From Massilia psychrophila (GTDB lineage Bacteria > Pseudomonadota > Gammaproteobacteria > Burkholderiales > Burkholderiaceae_D): a DNA stretch of 64,000 bases. The stretch lies in NCBI RefSeq assembly GCF_002760665.1, contig NZ_PDOB01000003.1:178876-242875 (forward strand), read 5' to 3'. The position numbers and the translations under genes were made by a program. Position 1 is the stretch's first letter, and every line of letters begins with the position of its first letter. The notes beneath the pieces were generated by a model. That model saw only the letters and a list, made by a program, of their open reading frames with translations. It made no database searches and was not told where the DNA came from. This document shows positions 41,059-50,203 of this stretch, piece after piece.

Positions 41059-41832
41059 TCACATCTGCTTGAACAGGTGCAAGAAACTGCGGCTCACTTC
41101 GAGCTTGTCCGGTTTGCCTTTGATGAGCACCAGGTGGCGGCCGCGGATGTCGCGGGTGACGCCTTCGATGGCATTGACGTTGACCAGGGTGGCGCGGTGA
41201 ATCTGCCAGAACAGCGCCGGGTCCAGTTCTTCGGCCAGGTCGCGTACCGGTTTGCGGATCAGCGCCTCGAAGCGCTCGGTCTGCACGCAGGTGTATTTTT
41301 CGTCGGAACGAAAAAACAGGATGTCCTCGACCGGGATCATGCGCAAATCCTGGCCAATGCTGGCCTGGATCCACTGCAGGTAGGCCGCTTTGGGCGCGGC
41401 CATTTTCTGTGCCAGCTGCGACAGCATCTGGGTGACGCTGTCGTTGACGTTCACCGCATTGGCCTCCTTCGGCTTGGCCAGCCGCTCCTTCAGGCGCGCC
41501 ACCGTCACCTGCAGCCGCTCCGGCTCGGGCGGCTTGAGCACATAATCGACCGCGCCGCGCTCGAACGCCTCGACGGCATACTGATCGTAGGCCGTCACGA
41601 ACACGATATTGCTTTGCCCGCCGATCTGGCGCGCCGCTTCCATGCCGGTGGTGCCGGGCATGCGGATGTCGAGGAAGGTCAGGTCGGGATGCAGCTGGGC
41701 CACCAGCGCGACCGCCTCTTCGCCGTTCTTGGCCTCGCCGACGATCTCCAGTTCCGGCCACGCCTCGAAAAGGCGCATGCGAAGCTGGTCGCGCATCAGT
41801 CTTTCGTCGTCGGCAATAATTGCTGTTGGCAT
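41059..41832 (-). CDS. LytTR-family response regulator
   Basis: 257 residues. A receiver domain with phospho-acceptor Asp55 in LTFLDIRMPG and TAYDQYAVEAFERGAVDYVLKP is followed by a linker and a LytTR DNA-binding domain (DILFFRSDEKYTCVQT, then FWQIHRATLVNVNAIEGV). LytTR regulators of the AlgR/LytR class control envelope, pilus or exopolysaccharide genes. It lies downstream of a LytS-type kinase gene (85 bases), making a two-component pair. Confidence 0.93.
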   Translation of the reverse strand: MPTAIIADDERLMRDQLRMRLFEAWPELEIVGEAKNGEEAVALVAQLHPDLTFLDIRMPGTTGMEAARQIGGQSNIVFVTAYDQYAVEAFERGAVDYVLKPPEPERLQVTVARLKERLAKPKEANAVNVNDSVTQMLSQLAQKMAAPKAAYLQWIQASIGQDLRMIPVEDILFFRSDEKYTCVQTERFEALIRKPVRDLAEELDPALFWQIHRATLVNVNAIEGVTRDIRGRHLVLIKGKPDKLEVSRSFLHLFKQM

Positions 41833-41917
41833 AGTCAAGTCGGCTGGAAGATATAAAGGTGCCAATTATTCAACGAATCGGCGGTTTAATCAAGCGCCTG
41901 GCCTGCTTCGACAACTG

Positions 41918-43159
41918 CTATGTTGACAGCTGATATGGCACTTCGATAGTGGCAATGACGCCGCTGGGCGAATTGGCGGCGATCTGCAGCTGGCCTTTGT
42001 CGCCGTGCAGCAGTTTGAGGCGCTCGCGGATGGTCGGTAGGCCCAGGCCCGTACCGTCGCTCGGCACCACGCCGAAGCCGGCGCCGTCGTCGGCGACGAT
42101 GACGCGCAGCTTGTTGCCGGCCACTTCGGCAACGATCTTCAGGGTCCCGCCCTCCGGCTTGCATTCGAGGCCATGCTTGATGGCGTTTTCGACCATCGAC
42201 TGCAGCATCATCGGCGGGAAGGCGGCCGAGCGCAGCTGTTCCGGCACCTGCAGCTCGACCGTCAGCCGCTCTTCCATGCGCATCTTGAGCAGGTTCAGGT
42301 AAGCCTTGACCATGTCGACTTCGCGCCCGAGGTTGGTGACGACGACGTTGTCGCGCATCTGCGGCAGCACCGCGCGCAGGTATTGGATCAGGCTGCTCTG
42401 CATGGCGGAGGCGCGCGGCGGGTCGACCTGGATCAGGTACTCGACCGAAGCGAGCGTGTTGAACAAAAAGTGCGGCTCGACCTGGGCCTGCATCATCTGC
42501 ATCTTCGCTTCCGACAACTGGCGCTGCATCGATTCGCGCTCGACCGCGGCGTTGGCGGTCTGGGTCTGGGCTTCGGCCCGCTTCTTGCCGCCGACCAGGG
42601 CCTTGGTGGCGAACAAGCCCAGCACCAGCAAGGTGACGAAGCTCTTGAACCAGGTCGACGCCTGCTTGTGATAGCGCGTCACTTTCGCTTCGGCCGCCTC
42701 GTTCACCGCCATTTCGATCGCGTTCGACAGTTCTTCGCCGATCTGCGGCGGCAGGGCGATGTGGACTTCGTTGGGGTTGTCGGCGCCCGGCTCCGGCGGC
42801 TTCGGTGGGGCCGGCACGGCTGTACCGCTGGACTCGGCCGGTTCGGCCGGCTCGGCGACGACGGCGGCGCCGCGCCTGGGTTTGGGGCGGGGATTGAAAC
42901 GAATGCCGCTGTCGTCGATCAGGATGTTGCTTTCTTCCTTCTTGTTCGGCTTCTTGTCGGAGCGTTCGACGATTTCCTCGCCGCCCCCAGAAAACAGCTC
43001 ATCCTGCAAAATCTTGCCGGCGATCAGGGCCAGTGCCGCGAACAGGAAAAACTTCCACCACGACAGCTGGCTGACCCAGGTGGCCGTGGCGTCGAAAATA
43101 CGGTGCAGCCAGCCGAGGACGATGGCGATCGATTGCGGAGAGGTGCGCCGTGCTTGCAT
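41918..43159 (-). CDS. LytS/YehU-type sensor histidine kinase with proline-rich extracytoplasmic loop
   Basis: 413 residues. A first membrane helix (SWWKFFLFAALALIAGKIL, near residues 33-51) is followed by a charged, then Pro-rich extracytoplasmic segment of about 120 residues, and a second helix (FVTLLVLGLFATKALV). The His_kinase domain has the family signature QAQVEPHFLFNTLASVEYLI and the HATPase region has ENAIKHGLE, VADDGAGFG and GLGLPTIRERL. Partner of the LytTR regulator. The start at 43159 was chosen because residues from MQARRTSPQS onward fit; the frame is open upstream. Confidence 0.9.
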   Translation of the reverse strand: MQARRTSPQSIAIVLGWLHRIFDATATWVSQLSWWKFFLFAALALIAGKILQDELFSGGGEEIVERSDKKPNKKEESNILIDDSGIRFNPRPKPRRGAAVVAEPAEPAESSGTAVPAPPKPPEPGADNPNEVHIALPPQIGEELSNAIEMAVNEAAEAKVTRYHKQASTWFKSFVTLLVLGLFATKALVGGKKRAEAQTQTANAAVERESMQRQLSEAKMQMMQAQVEPHFLFNTLASVEYLIQVDPPRASAMQSSLIQYLRAVLPQMRDNVVVTNLGREVDMVKAYLNLLKMRMEERLTVELQVPEQLRSAAFPPMMLQSMVENAIKHGLECKPEGGTLKIVAEVAGNKLRVIVADDGAGFGVVPSDGTGLGLPTIRERLKLLHGDKGQLQIAANSPSGVIATIEVPYQLST

Positions 43160-43382
43160 GGGTAGTCCGTATGAGTCAAAAATCAATGCAATCGGCGAGT
43201 GTACCCGCTGGCACCGCCCGGTGCGAAAATAATCCGGCGAGCCGGCGAAAGCACTGTTGGGAAGATGCAACTTTAGGCCGGGGACGGCGTTGCTGCCAGC
43301 CGTTTGCGACAGACTGCAAGATCGGCGGCGTGGAATGCATGGTCCGGCGCTGTCCTGCCGCCGGACAGCGGCCAGGGAGGAT

Positions 43383-45800
43383 TTACGCGCTGCTGGTGGC
43401 GGCAAGCAATAATTGCTCGGCAGCTTCGGCGCTGAGAGGCTCCTTAAAATACCGCCCCTGCATTTCGTCACACAAGTTCGTCCTGAGGAAATCCATCTGG
43501 GCCCGCGTTTCGACGCACTCGGCAACCACCGTCAGGTTCAGGTTGTGGCCGATGTCGATCAGGCATTTTGCCATCGGCCCGCGGCGCGTCTGCGGCGAAA
43601 TCTGGTGCACCGCGGCTTTGCCCAGCTTGACGTGCGACAGCGGCAGCTTTTGCAGGTAGTTCAGGTCCGACATGCCGTCGCCGAAGGCATCGACCGAGCG
43701 CAGTACGCCCAGTTCGCTCAATTGCCCGAGCACCTCGGCGCCCAGCAGCTGATTGCGTCCCAGGTCTTCTTCATGCACTTCGACTTGCAGGTTCGACGGC
43801 GCCAGCTCGAAACGGTCCAGCACTTCGGACAGGTACTGGACGTAGCGCGGCTTGCTGTATTCGCGCTGCGACACGTTGATCGACACCGGCATATTGGCGA
43901 AGCCTGCCTGCGCCAGGCGCCCGATGAACGCGCAGGTGTGCTCCAGCACGAGCTCGCCGAACGGCACGATCATGCCGTTTTCCTCGGCCTCGGGCAGGAA
44001 GGAGGCCGGCAGCAACAGGCCTTGCTCGGCATGATTCCAGCGCAACAGCGCCTCGAAACCCATGATGCGCCCGTTGCGCAGGCAGATTTTCGGCTGGAAC
44101 ATCAAAAACAATTCCTGGTTTTCGACGGCGCGGCGCATGCTGTCCTCGAAGCGCAGTTTGGCCTCGCTGGTGGTTTTCATGTCGGACGAGAAAAAGTGGA
44201 CATCGTTCTTCTTGGTGGCCTTGGCGTGGTACATGGCGGCGTCGGCTGCCCGCACCAGGTCGAACGCGGTGTTGCCGTCGTGAGGATAGACGGCTACGCC
44301 GATAGCGGCGCCGACCTCGACCGCGGTATGGTTGATCACCACCGGCCGGCTCATGCACTGGCGCAGCCGCTGGACCATGCGCAAGGTAAACCGCAACGAT
44401 GGCTGGTTGACCAGCACCAGCACGAACTCGTCGCCCGACAGGCGGGCCACGGTGTCGCTCTCGCGCACCGACGACAGCAGCCGCTTGGCCACCGAAGTAA
44501 GCACTTCGTCACCGGCCTCGTGACCGAGGGTGTCGTTGATTTTCTTGAAGCCGTTCAGGTCCATCATTACCGTCGCCACTAGCGACTTGTTGCGCTGGGC
44601 CATGTGGATGGCCTGTTCGAGCCGGTCCCACAGCAAGGTACGGTTGGCCAGGCCGGTGAGGGCGTCGTGGTTGACTTCGTGCTCGAGATGGGCGGTGCGC
44701 TGCTTGAGCACGGTGACGTCGTTGATGACGCCGATGAAATGGGTGACCCGGCCTTTCTCGTCGGCGACCGGCGTGACGGTCAGGTCGTTCCAGAACAGTT
44801 CGCCGTTCTTGCGCTGATTGCGGAAACTGACGTTGATCTCGCGGCGCTCATCGATGGCGCGGCGCAGCAGCGCGCGCGCTTCGAGGTCCATGCCGGGCGC
44901 GGCCATGAAGCGCGAGTCGCGCCCGACCGCTTCTTCGAGGCGGTAACCGGTAATGCGCTCGAACGCCGGGTTGACGTACTCGATCGGATTGTCGTGGCCG
45001 CCGCAGCGGGTGATCAGGATCGCGTTGCTGGCTGCGTGCAAGGCGCGTTCGCGCAGGCGCAGTTGCTGTTCCTGCTGGTGGCGCAGCGAAATGTCGAGTC
45101 CCATGCCGCACAGGTAAAATTTTCCGTTGGATTCGATACGGGCGCCGGTCAGCAGGTAGGGCGTGCCATGGCCGTCCTTGTCGATCAGGTTGGCTTCGAC
45201 GAAGACCTGGTCGCCGCGCTCGAACACCTGGCGGATATTTTCGTCGATCTTGGGTTTTTCGGTTACGTCGAACAAATCGAGTGCCTGGGCTGTGAGCATT
45301 TCTTCGGCGGTGTAACCAGTGACCGCCTCGAGGGTCTTATTCCACAGCACGAAAGTAGCGTCGTCGCGCAGCACGTAAAAGGTGCCGGGCAGGACGTTGA
45401 TGACCGTGCGCAGGTGCATGCTGCCGATCTGCGCGCTTTCCGAGCCATCTTGGAGGTTTGAAAAAATCGCGACGCAGCCGCTGAAATGGCCGTCGGCGTC
45501 GGCTTGCGGCAAGAGCGTAAGATCGGCCTCAAGCGCGGCCGCCGGATCGGCCCGCGGCACCCCCGCGGGCCGGGCGAACTCGACCTTCAGTTGCAGCGCC
45601 TCGCCAGCCTGCTGCAGCGAAGGCCAGCGCAGCGCCACCTCGACGGCGCCGGCATCGCTCAGCAAGACACCGATCGGGTGATTCAAAATAAAGGTCGCCT
45701 GGATGCCGAAGAGCGCTTCGCAGCCGGCATTCCAGGTGACGATGGCGGCATTTTGATCGACCAGACACGCAGCATGGGAGGTCGGTTCGCTGACTGGCAT
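43383..45800 (-). CDS. PAS-GGDEF-EAL c-di-GMP protein with degenerate EAL site
   Basis: 805 residues, no clear membrane helix. Three PAS-like segments (about residues 10-115, 130-245 and 250-365) precede a GGDEF domain with SGDEF (455-459) and an inhibitory-site RESD (446-449). The C-terminal EAL domain keeps EAL (583-585) and the Asn of INVSQ, but the essential DDFGTG motif reads DAFGDG (704-709), so the second Asp is Ala, and the later KID reads KLG. The GGDEF half may be active, whereas phosphodiesterase activity is doubtful; the EAL part may act as a binding or regulatory domain. A loss of catalysis is inference. Confidence 0.93.
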   Translation of the reverse strand: MPVSEPTSHAACLVDQNAAIVTWNAGCEALFGIQATFILNHPIGVLLSDAGAVEVALRWPSLQQAGEALQLKVEFARPAGVPRADPAAALEADLTLLPQADADGHFSGCVAIFSNLQDGSESAQIGSMHLRTVINVLPGTFYVLRDDATFVLWNKTLEAVTGYTAEEMLTAQALDLFDVTEKPKIDENIRQVFERGDQVFVEANLIDKDGHGTPYLLTGARIESNGKFYLCGMGLDISLRHQQEQQLRLRERALHAASNAILITRCGGHDNPIEYVNPAFERITGYRLEEAVGRDSRFMAAPGMDLEARALLRRAIDERREINVSFRNQRKNGELFWNDLTVTPVADEKGRVTHFIGVINDVTVLKQRTAHLEHEVNHDALTGLANRTLLWDRLEQAIHMAQRNKSLVATVMMDLNGFKKINDTLGHEAGDEVLTSVAKRLLSSVRESDTVARLSGDEFVLVLVNQPSLRFTLRMVQRLRQCMSRPVVINHTAVEVGAAIGVAVYPHDGNTAFDLVRAADAAMYHAKATKKNDVHFFSSDMKTTSEAKLRFEDSMRRAVENQELFLMFQPKICLRNGRIMGFEALLRWNHAEQGLLLPASFLPEAEENGMIVPFGELVLEHTCAFIGRLAQAGFANMPVSINVSQREYSKPRYVQYLSEVLDRFELAPSNLQVEVHEEDLGRNQLLGAEVLGQLSELGVLRSVDAFGDGMSDLNYLQKLPLSHVKLGKAAVHQISPQTRRGPMAKCLIDIGHNLNLTVVAECVETRAQMDFLRTNLCDEMQGRYFKEPLSAEAAEQLLLAATSSA

Positions 45801-45929
45801 GGAGCTCTCGGTGAAAATGATTCAATTTTATTTTTGGTACAACTTTCCCATAATTGGACCGCTTCCACTTGTGGTTGGTTCGCGTTTTTCTTTGTTGCCT
45901 TATTTTTTTTAAGGGCAATACCTATGGCG

Positions 45930-45955
45930 AAAAAAAACCACGGCGTGCCGTGGTT
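45930..45955 (-). terminator. Rho-independent terminator of the nitronate monooxygenase-like gene
   Basis: On the minus strand AACCACGGC pairs with GCCGTGGTT and is followed by a run of T. It lies 24 bases past the stop of the gene at 45979. Confidence 0.85.
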
Positions 45956-45978
45956 GATTGCGATTGACGCCGATGCGC

Positions 45979-47244
45979 TCAGGCGACGGCGACCTCTTCC
46001 CTGGGCGGCAAGGCGACCTGGTTGTCGGTGCTGAACTGATAGTCCTTGAACACGTGCTCGGCCGACAGGATCTGGTACTGGCCATCGTCGAGTTGATGGG
46101 TGGTGTCCTTGAGCCGGTAAGTGGTGTGGCCGCAGGTCCAGCAATTGAAGTTGCGCATGTGTGTGCACAGGCAGGTCTTGTCCATCACCACGATGGTTTT
46201 CGAGTCCGGGTTGGCCAGCACTTCGCGGTTGTACGAGTTAATGTAGGAACAGTTGCCGGTGGCGTCAAGCAGATAACCGTACGACTCGCAGCCCGGGCGG
46301 ATGCCGGAGCCGATCGCCGGCGTATTTTTCAGCATCCGCATCGGGTAGCCGGTCGGCGAGACGCCATTGACGATGATGTCGGCTTCGGTGGCGCGGATGT
46401 ATTCCTGCTTGACGTCGTCGGGCAGGCCGCACTCGTGGGTCATGGTGAAACGGGTCGCGACCTGGACGCCGCCGGCGCCTTTTTCAAGGAAACCGACCGC
46501 GTCCGAGCCGGTGAAGATGCCGCCGGCGGCGATCAGCGGAATCTGCAGGTTTTCGGCGCGCAGGAAAGCCTGGATCTCGTCCATGATGGTGTGCAGGTCG
46601 TACTCGGCCCAGTCGAGGCCGAAGCCGAGGTGGCCACCGGCCAGCGGGCCTTCGACGATGACGAAGTCGGGCAGGCGGTCAAGCCTGGAAATCTTGCGCA
46701 AGAACAGCTGCAGCGCGCGCACCGACGACACGATGATGCCGAGCTTGGCGTCACGAAAACGCGGATGGTCGGCGATCAGCGCAAACGAGCCGAGGTGCAG
46801 GCCAGCCGACATGGTAATGCCGTCGATACCGGCGTCGAGCGCGGCGACCAGGCGCGTGCGCAAGGTCTCCCTCGGCGAATTCATGGTCAGCTTTTCCATG
46901 CAATTGACGAAGATCAGGCCATCGCCGCGCTTCGCTTCCATGGTTTTACCAACGTGCAGCAGGGTCGCTTCGGCCAGGCGCGCCAAGTCGAACTGGACCA
47001 CCGCCTTGTCCATGTTGTTGATGTTGAACTTATACGTCTTGGTCTTTTCCTTGACGAAGCTGGTGTCGAATTTACGGTCCGAAACGTCTTGCACCATTGC
47101 ATCTGAGATATGGCCGATACCGCCCAGGCGGCACACTTCGAGCGCCAGTTCCGAGGTCGAAATATCGACACCCATGCCGCCCACCATAATGGGAACATAG
47201 TCCTTGTTGCCCAAATGCAGGCGGAAGTCATCAACACGTTTCAT
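45979..47244 (-). CDS. Nitronate monooxygenase/FabK-like flavoprotein with cysteine-rich tail
   Basis: 421 residues. The TIM-barrel FMN-binding fold of the 2-nitropropane dioxygenase family is indicated by VPIMVGGMGVDIS, VIVEGPLAGGHLGFG (with the His typical of nitronate monooxygenases), IPLIAAGGIFTG and GAGGVQVATRF. Unlike common members it has an extra C-terminal part of about 100 residues with a cluster CLCTHMRNFNCWTCGH, four cysteines that could bind a metal or Fe-S cluster. The substrate is not predictable from sequence. It stands alone with its own terminator. Confidence 0.85.
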   Translation of the reverse strand: MKRVDDFRLHLGNKDYVPIMVGGMGVDISTSELALEVCRLGGIGHISDAMVQDVSDRKFDTSFVKEKTKTYKFNINNMDKAVVQFDLARLAEATLLHVGKTMEAKRGDGLIFVNCMEKLTMNSPRETLRTRLVAALDAGIDGITMSAGLHLGSFALIADHPRFRDAKLGIIVSSVRALQLFLRKISRLDRLPDFVIVEGPLAGGHLGFGLDWAEYDLHTIMDEIQAFLRAENLQIPLIAAGGIFTGSDAVGFLEKGAGGVQVATRFTMTHECGLPDDVKQEYIRATEADIIVNGVSPTGYPMRMLKNTPAIGSGIRPGCESYGYLLDATGNCSYINSYNREVLANPDSKTIVVMDKTCLCTHMRNFNCWTCGHTTYRLKDTTHQLDDGQYQILSAEHVFKDYQFSTDNQVALPPREEVAVA

Positions 47245-47408
47245 TGCTATCCTTAAACTACCTACCAGGTTTTACAGGCGCGCTAGCACGGCCGCAACTG
47301 GGCCAGTTTGCGCGTCCTCAATTCTACCCTAAGCACGATTTGGTTTCACGCAGTGTTCAGCATAGTCCCCCGCGCCGCAGTAGCTACTCGGCAGCCGCAT
47401 AATACGTA

Positions 47409-47894
47409 TTAGTCGCGGAAATTATTGAATTCGAGCGGCATGTCCGGCACGTCCTTGCGCAACATCGCCATCGCCGCCTGCAGGTCGTCGCGCTTGGCGC
47501 CGGTAATCCGCACCGCTTCGCCCTGGATACTGGCTTGCACCTTCATTTTGCTGTCCTTGATGACGCGCACGATTTTTTTGGCGTCGTCGGACTCGATGCC
47601 GTTCTTGATCTTGATGACCTGCTTGACCTTGTCGCCGCCGATTTTCTCAATCTTGCCGGGGTCGAGGAAGCGCACATCGACCTTGCGCTTGGCCAGCTTG
47701 GTGGTAAGCACGTCGCGGACCTGTTCGAGCTGGAAGTCGGCGTCGGCGAACGCGGTCAGTTCATTGTCCTTCTGTTCGACCTTGGCCGAACTGCCCTTAA
47801 AATCGAACCGGGTGGTGATTTCCTTGTTGGACTGCTCGACCGCGTTCTTTACTTCGATCATGTCTGCTTCGGAGACGACATCAAACGAGGGCAT
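47409..47894 (-). CDS. YajQ family nucleotide-binding protein
   Basis: 161 residues beginning [22 protein letters not shown], the standard start, and ending [11 protein letters not shown]. Conserved segments are [14 protein letters not shown] and [18 protein letters not shown]. Some family members bind c-di-GMP or nucleic acids, but the role here is unknown. The frame is open upstream to 47981 but the conserved start is clear. It is divergent from murB with 136 bases between starts. Confidence 0.94.
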   Translation of the reverse strand: MPSFDVVSEADMIEVKNAVEQSNKEITTRFDFKGSSAKVEQKDNELTAFADADFQLEQVRDVLTTKLAKRKVDVRFLDPGKIEKIGGDKVKQVIKIKNGIESDDAKKIVRVIKDSKMKVQASIQGEAVRITGAKRDDLQAAMAMLRKDVPDMPLEFNNFRD

Positions 47895-48030
47895 GGTAAA
47901 TTCCTTTTTCTTGCAGATGATAGATAGCGATATTTTAACGGACAACCGGGGCCGCCGCCGACGCGTGCGCCGCAAAGCCACGGGTTGCCGACGAGTTTCC
48001 TATTATAATCGTCGCAACCACGAACCCGCC

Positions 48031-49068
48031 ATGCCTCCAGACCTCGCCATCGCCCACGATTTCCCCCTCGCATCTTGCAACACGTTCGGCATCGACGCGC
48101 GCGCGCGATGCTACGTGCGCATCGCCAGCGTGGCCGAGCTGGCCGCCGCGCTGGCCGACCCGCGCCTGGCCGGCATGCCGCGCCTGCTGCTGGGCGGCGG
48201 CAGCAACATCGTGCTCACCGGCGACTTCGACGGCGTGGTGCTGCACATGGCAATCATGGGGCGCGAAGTACTCGGTGAGGAGGGGCCGGATGGCAAATTC
48301 ACGCTGGTGCGTGCCGCCGCCGGCGAGAACTGGCATGCGCTGGTGCAGTGGACGCTGGCGCAGGGACTGGGCGGGCTGGAAAACATGTCGCTCATTCCCG
48401 GCACCGTGGGGGCGGCGCCAATCCAGAACATCGGTGCCTACGGCGTCGAGCTGAAGGACGTGTTGCATTCGGTAACGGTGTACGAGCTCGCCACCGGCCG
48501 GCTGCGCAGCATGGCTGCTTCTGCCTGCCGCTTCGGTTACCGCGACAGCGTGTTCAAGCACCAGGATGGCAAGGGCCTCGTCATCGTCGACGTCACCTTC
48601 GCCTTGCCGACCGCCTGGCGGGCCAACCTGGGGTATGCCGAACTGGCGCAGGCGGTGGCCGGGGCCGGCCTGGGCGCGCCGGGCCCGGCCGACATCAGCG
48701 AGATCGTGGTGGCGATCCGCCGCCGCAAGCTGCCCGATCCTGCCCTGATCGGCAATGCCGGCAGCTTTTTCAAAAACCCCGTGGTGTCAAAAACGCGCTG
48801 CGCCGAGTTGCTGGCCGCTTTTCCGGCGCTGGTGCACCATGCGCAGCGCGATGGCAGCGAAAAGCTGGCGGCCGGCTGGCTGATCGACCAGTGCGGCTGG
48901 AAAGGCCGCAAGCTCGGCGCCGCCGGGGTCTATCCGAAGCAGGCGCTGGTACTGGTCAACAACGGCGGCGCCACCGGCGCCGAGGTGCTGGCGCTGGCGC
49001 GCGCGATCACCGACGATGTCCGCCAACGCTACGGCGTGACCTTGGAGCCGGAGCCGGTGTTCGTGTAA
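48031..49068 (+). CDS. murB: UDP-N-acetylenolpyruvoylglucosamine reductase MurB
   Basis: 345 residues, E. coli-type length. The FAD-binding region shows LLLGGGSNIVL and SLIPGTVGAAPIQNIGAYG; the catalytic region has IGNAGSFFKNP. It reduces the enolpyruvyl group of UDP-GlcNAc to make UDP-MurNAc in peptidoglycan synthesis. The start ATG at 48031 (MPPDLAIAHDFPLASCNTFG) is followed by the conserved NTFG; a -10-like TATAAT lies at 48004, leaving a very short leader. Confidence 0.95.
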   Translation: MPPDLAIAHDFPLASCNTFGIDARARCYVRIASVAELAAALADPRLAGMPRLLLGGGSNIVLTGDFDGVVLHMAIMGREVLGEEGPDGKFTLVRAAAGENWHALVQWTLAQGLGGLENMSLIPGTVGAAPIQNIGAYGVELKDVLHSVTVYELATGRLRSMAASACRFGYRDSVFKHQDGKGLVIVDVTFALPTAWRANLGYAELAQAVAGAGLGAPGPADISEIVVAIRRRKLPDPALIGNAGSFFKNPVVSKTRCAELLAAFPALVHHAQRDGSEKLAAGWLIDQCGWKGRKLGAAGVYPKQALVLVNNGGATGAEVLALARAITDDVRQRYGVTLEPEPVFV

Positions 49069-49072
49069 GCCG

Positions 49073-49153
49073 GCTGTAACAGACCGATTTGCGGCTGCCG
49101 TCGACATCGATGTTGGCTTTGGCGGTGAGGGTGATGTTTTCAAGCGCAGTCAT
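49073..49153 (-). pseudogene. Likely remnant of ppnP (DUF1255 nucleoside phosphorylase)
   Basis: A minus-strand frame opens with an ATG that overlaps the wspR stop (ATGA) and reads MTALENITLTAKANI, then DVDGSRKSV. Both pieces resemble consecutive parts of the PpnP N-terminus in related bacteria, in which about 13 residues (YFDGKCVSHT-type segment) lie between them and a further 70 residues follow. Here the two parts are joined directly and the frame then runs into the 3' end of murB on the opposite strand, ending at 49007. This suggests a gene reduced by two deletions. The comparison is from memory and needs an alignment. Confidence 0.45.
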
Positions 49154-50199
49154 CGGTTTTCCCGTTGATTGTCATTGTGCGGGCCGGCCGGGCCGGCCAC
49201 GATCCGGTTGCGGCCGTCGTGCTTGGCCCGGTACAGCGCCTTGTCGGCCATGGCGATCAGGCCCTCTGCGGTGCCCTCGTGCGACGGCACGATGGTCGCC
49301 AGGCCGATCGACATGCTGATGACGCCGTTCGGCGCGCGCGGATTGTCGATTGCCAGCTGTTCGATGTGGCTGCGGCAGGCGCTGGCGATCAGCAGCGCGC
49401 CTCTCTCGTCGGTATCGGGCAGCACGATCGCGAACTCTTCGCCGCCATAGCGGGCGACGACGTCGGCCGGGCGCATCAGGTGTTCGGTCAACACCGCGGC
49501 CACCTTCTTCAAGCACAGGTCGCCGGCCAGGTGGCCGAAGGTGTCGTTGTACATCTTGAAGCAGTCGATGTCGCACATCAGCAGCGACAAGGGCTTCTTG
49601 TCGCGCTTGCCGCGCTGCCATTCGGCGCGCAGCACTTCGTCGAAGCGGCGCCGGTTGGCAATGCCGGTCAGGCTGTCGAGGGCCGCCAGCTTTTGCAGTT
49701 CAATGTTGGCGTCGGCCAGGTTTTTCTGGCTAGCGCGCAAGAATCGGAAAGCTTCGTCGCGCTGCAGGCGCGAAATATAGCCTGCCGAGTGATAGCGTAT
49801 GCGTGCCAGCAATTCGAGCCGGTCTGGCAGCTTGACGACGTAATCGTTGGCGCCGACGGCAAAGCTGTTGGCCTTCAGTTGCGGATTGTCCCTGGCCGAC
49901 AGCACGATCACCGGCACCTGGGCCAGGCTGGCGTCGTCGCGGTAGGCGCGGATCAGGTTGATGCCATCCACGCCCGGCATGACCAGGTCTTGCAGGATCA
50001 CGGTCGGCTGCAATTGGCGGGCGGTGGCGATCGCCGCGGCCGGGTCGGTGACGTAATGGAACTCGATGTCGGCATGGTCGCTGAGCATGCGGCGAACCGC
50101 CTCGACGATGATCAACTGGTCGTCGACCAGCAATACGCGCACCTTGAACTGGGTGACTGCCTGATAATCGGCAGTGATAGGGAGAGTAACTTCTGACAT
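49150..50199 (-). CDS. wspR: Diguanylate cyclase response regulator WspR
   Basis: 349 residues. A receiver domain (phospho-acceptor Asp71 in VILQDLVMPG) and a helical linker precede a GGDEF domain with GGEEF (252-256) and the product-inhibition site RPAD (243-246), so active and feedback-controlled synthesis of c-di-GMP is expected. In the Wsp pathway phosphorylation by WspE makes it cluster and become active. It is the last gene of the wsp operon, four bases after wspF. Confidence 0.93.
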   Translation of the reverse strand: MSEVTLPITADYQAVTQFKVRVLLVDDQLIIVEAVRRMLSDHADIEFHYVTDPAAAIATARQLQPTVILQDLVMPGVDGINLIRAYRDDASLAQVPVIVLSARDNPQLKANSFAVGANDYVVKLPDRLELLARIRYHSAGYISRLQRDEAFRFLRASQKNLADANIELQKLAALDSLTGIANRRRFDEVLRAEWQRGKRDKKPLSLLMCDIDCFKMYNDTFGHLAGDLCLKKVAAVLTEHLMRPADVVARYGGEEFAIVLPDTDERGALLIASACRSHIEQLAIDNPRAPNGVISMSIGLATIVPSHEGTAEGLIAMADKALYRAKHDGRNRIVAGPAGPHNDNQRENR

Positions 50200-50203
50200 G
50201 ACG

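Noticed and set aside
43348..43370. Hairpin CGCTGTCC/GGACAGCG downstream of the GGDEF-EAL gene
   Set aside because: Eight-base stem without a T-tract; not enough to call an intrinsic terminator.
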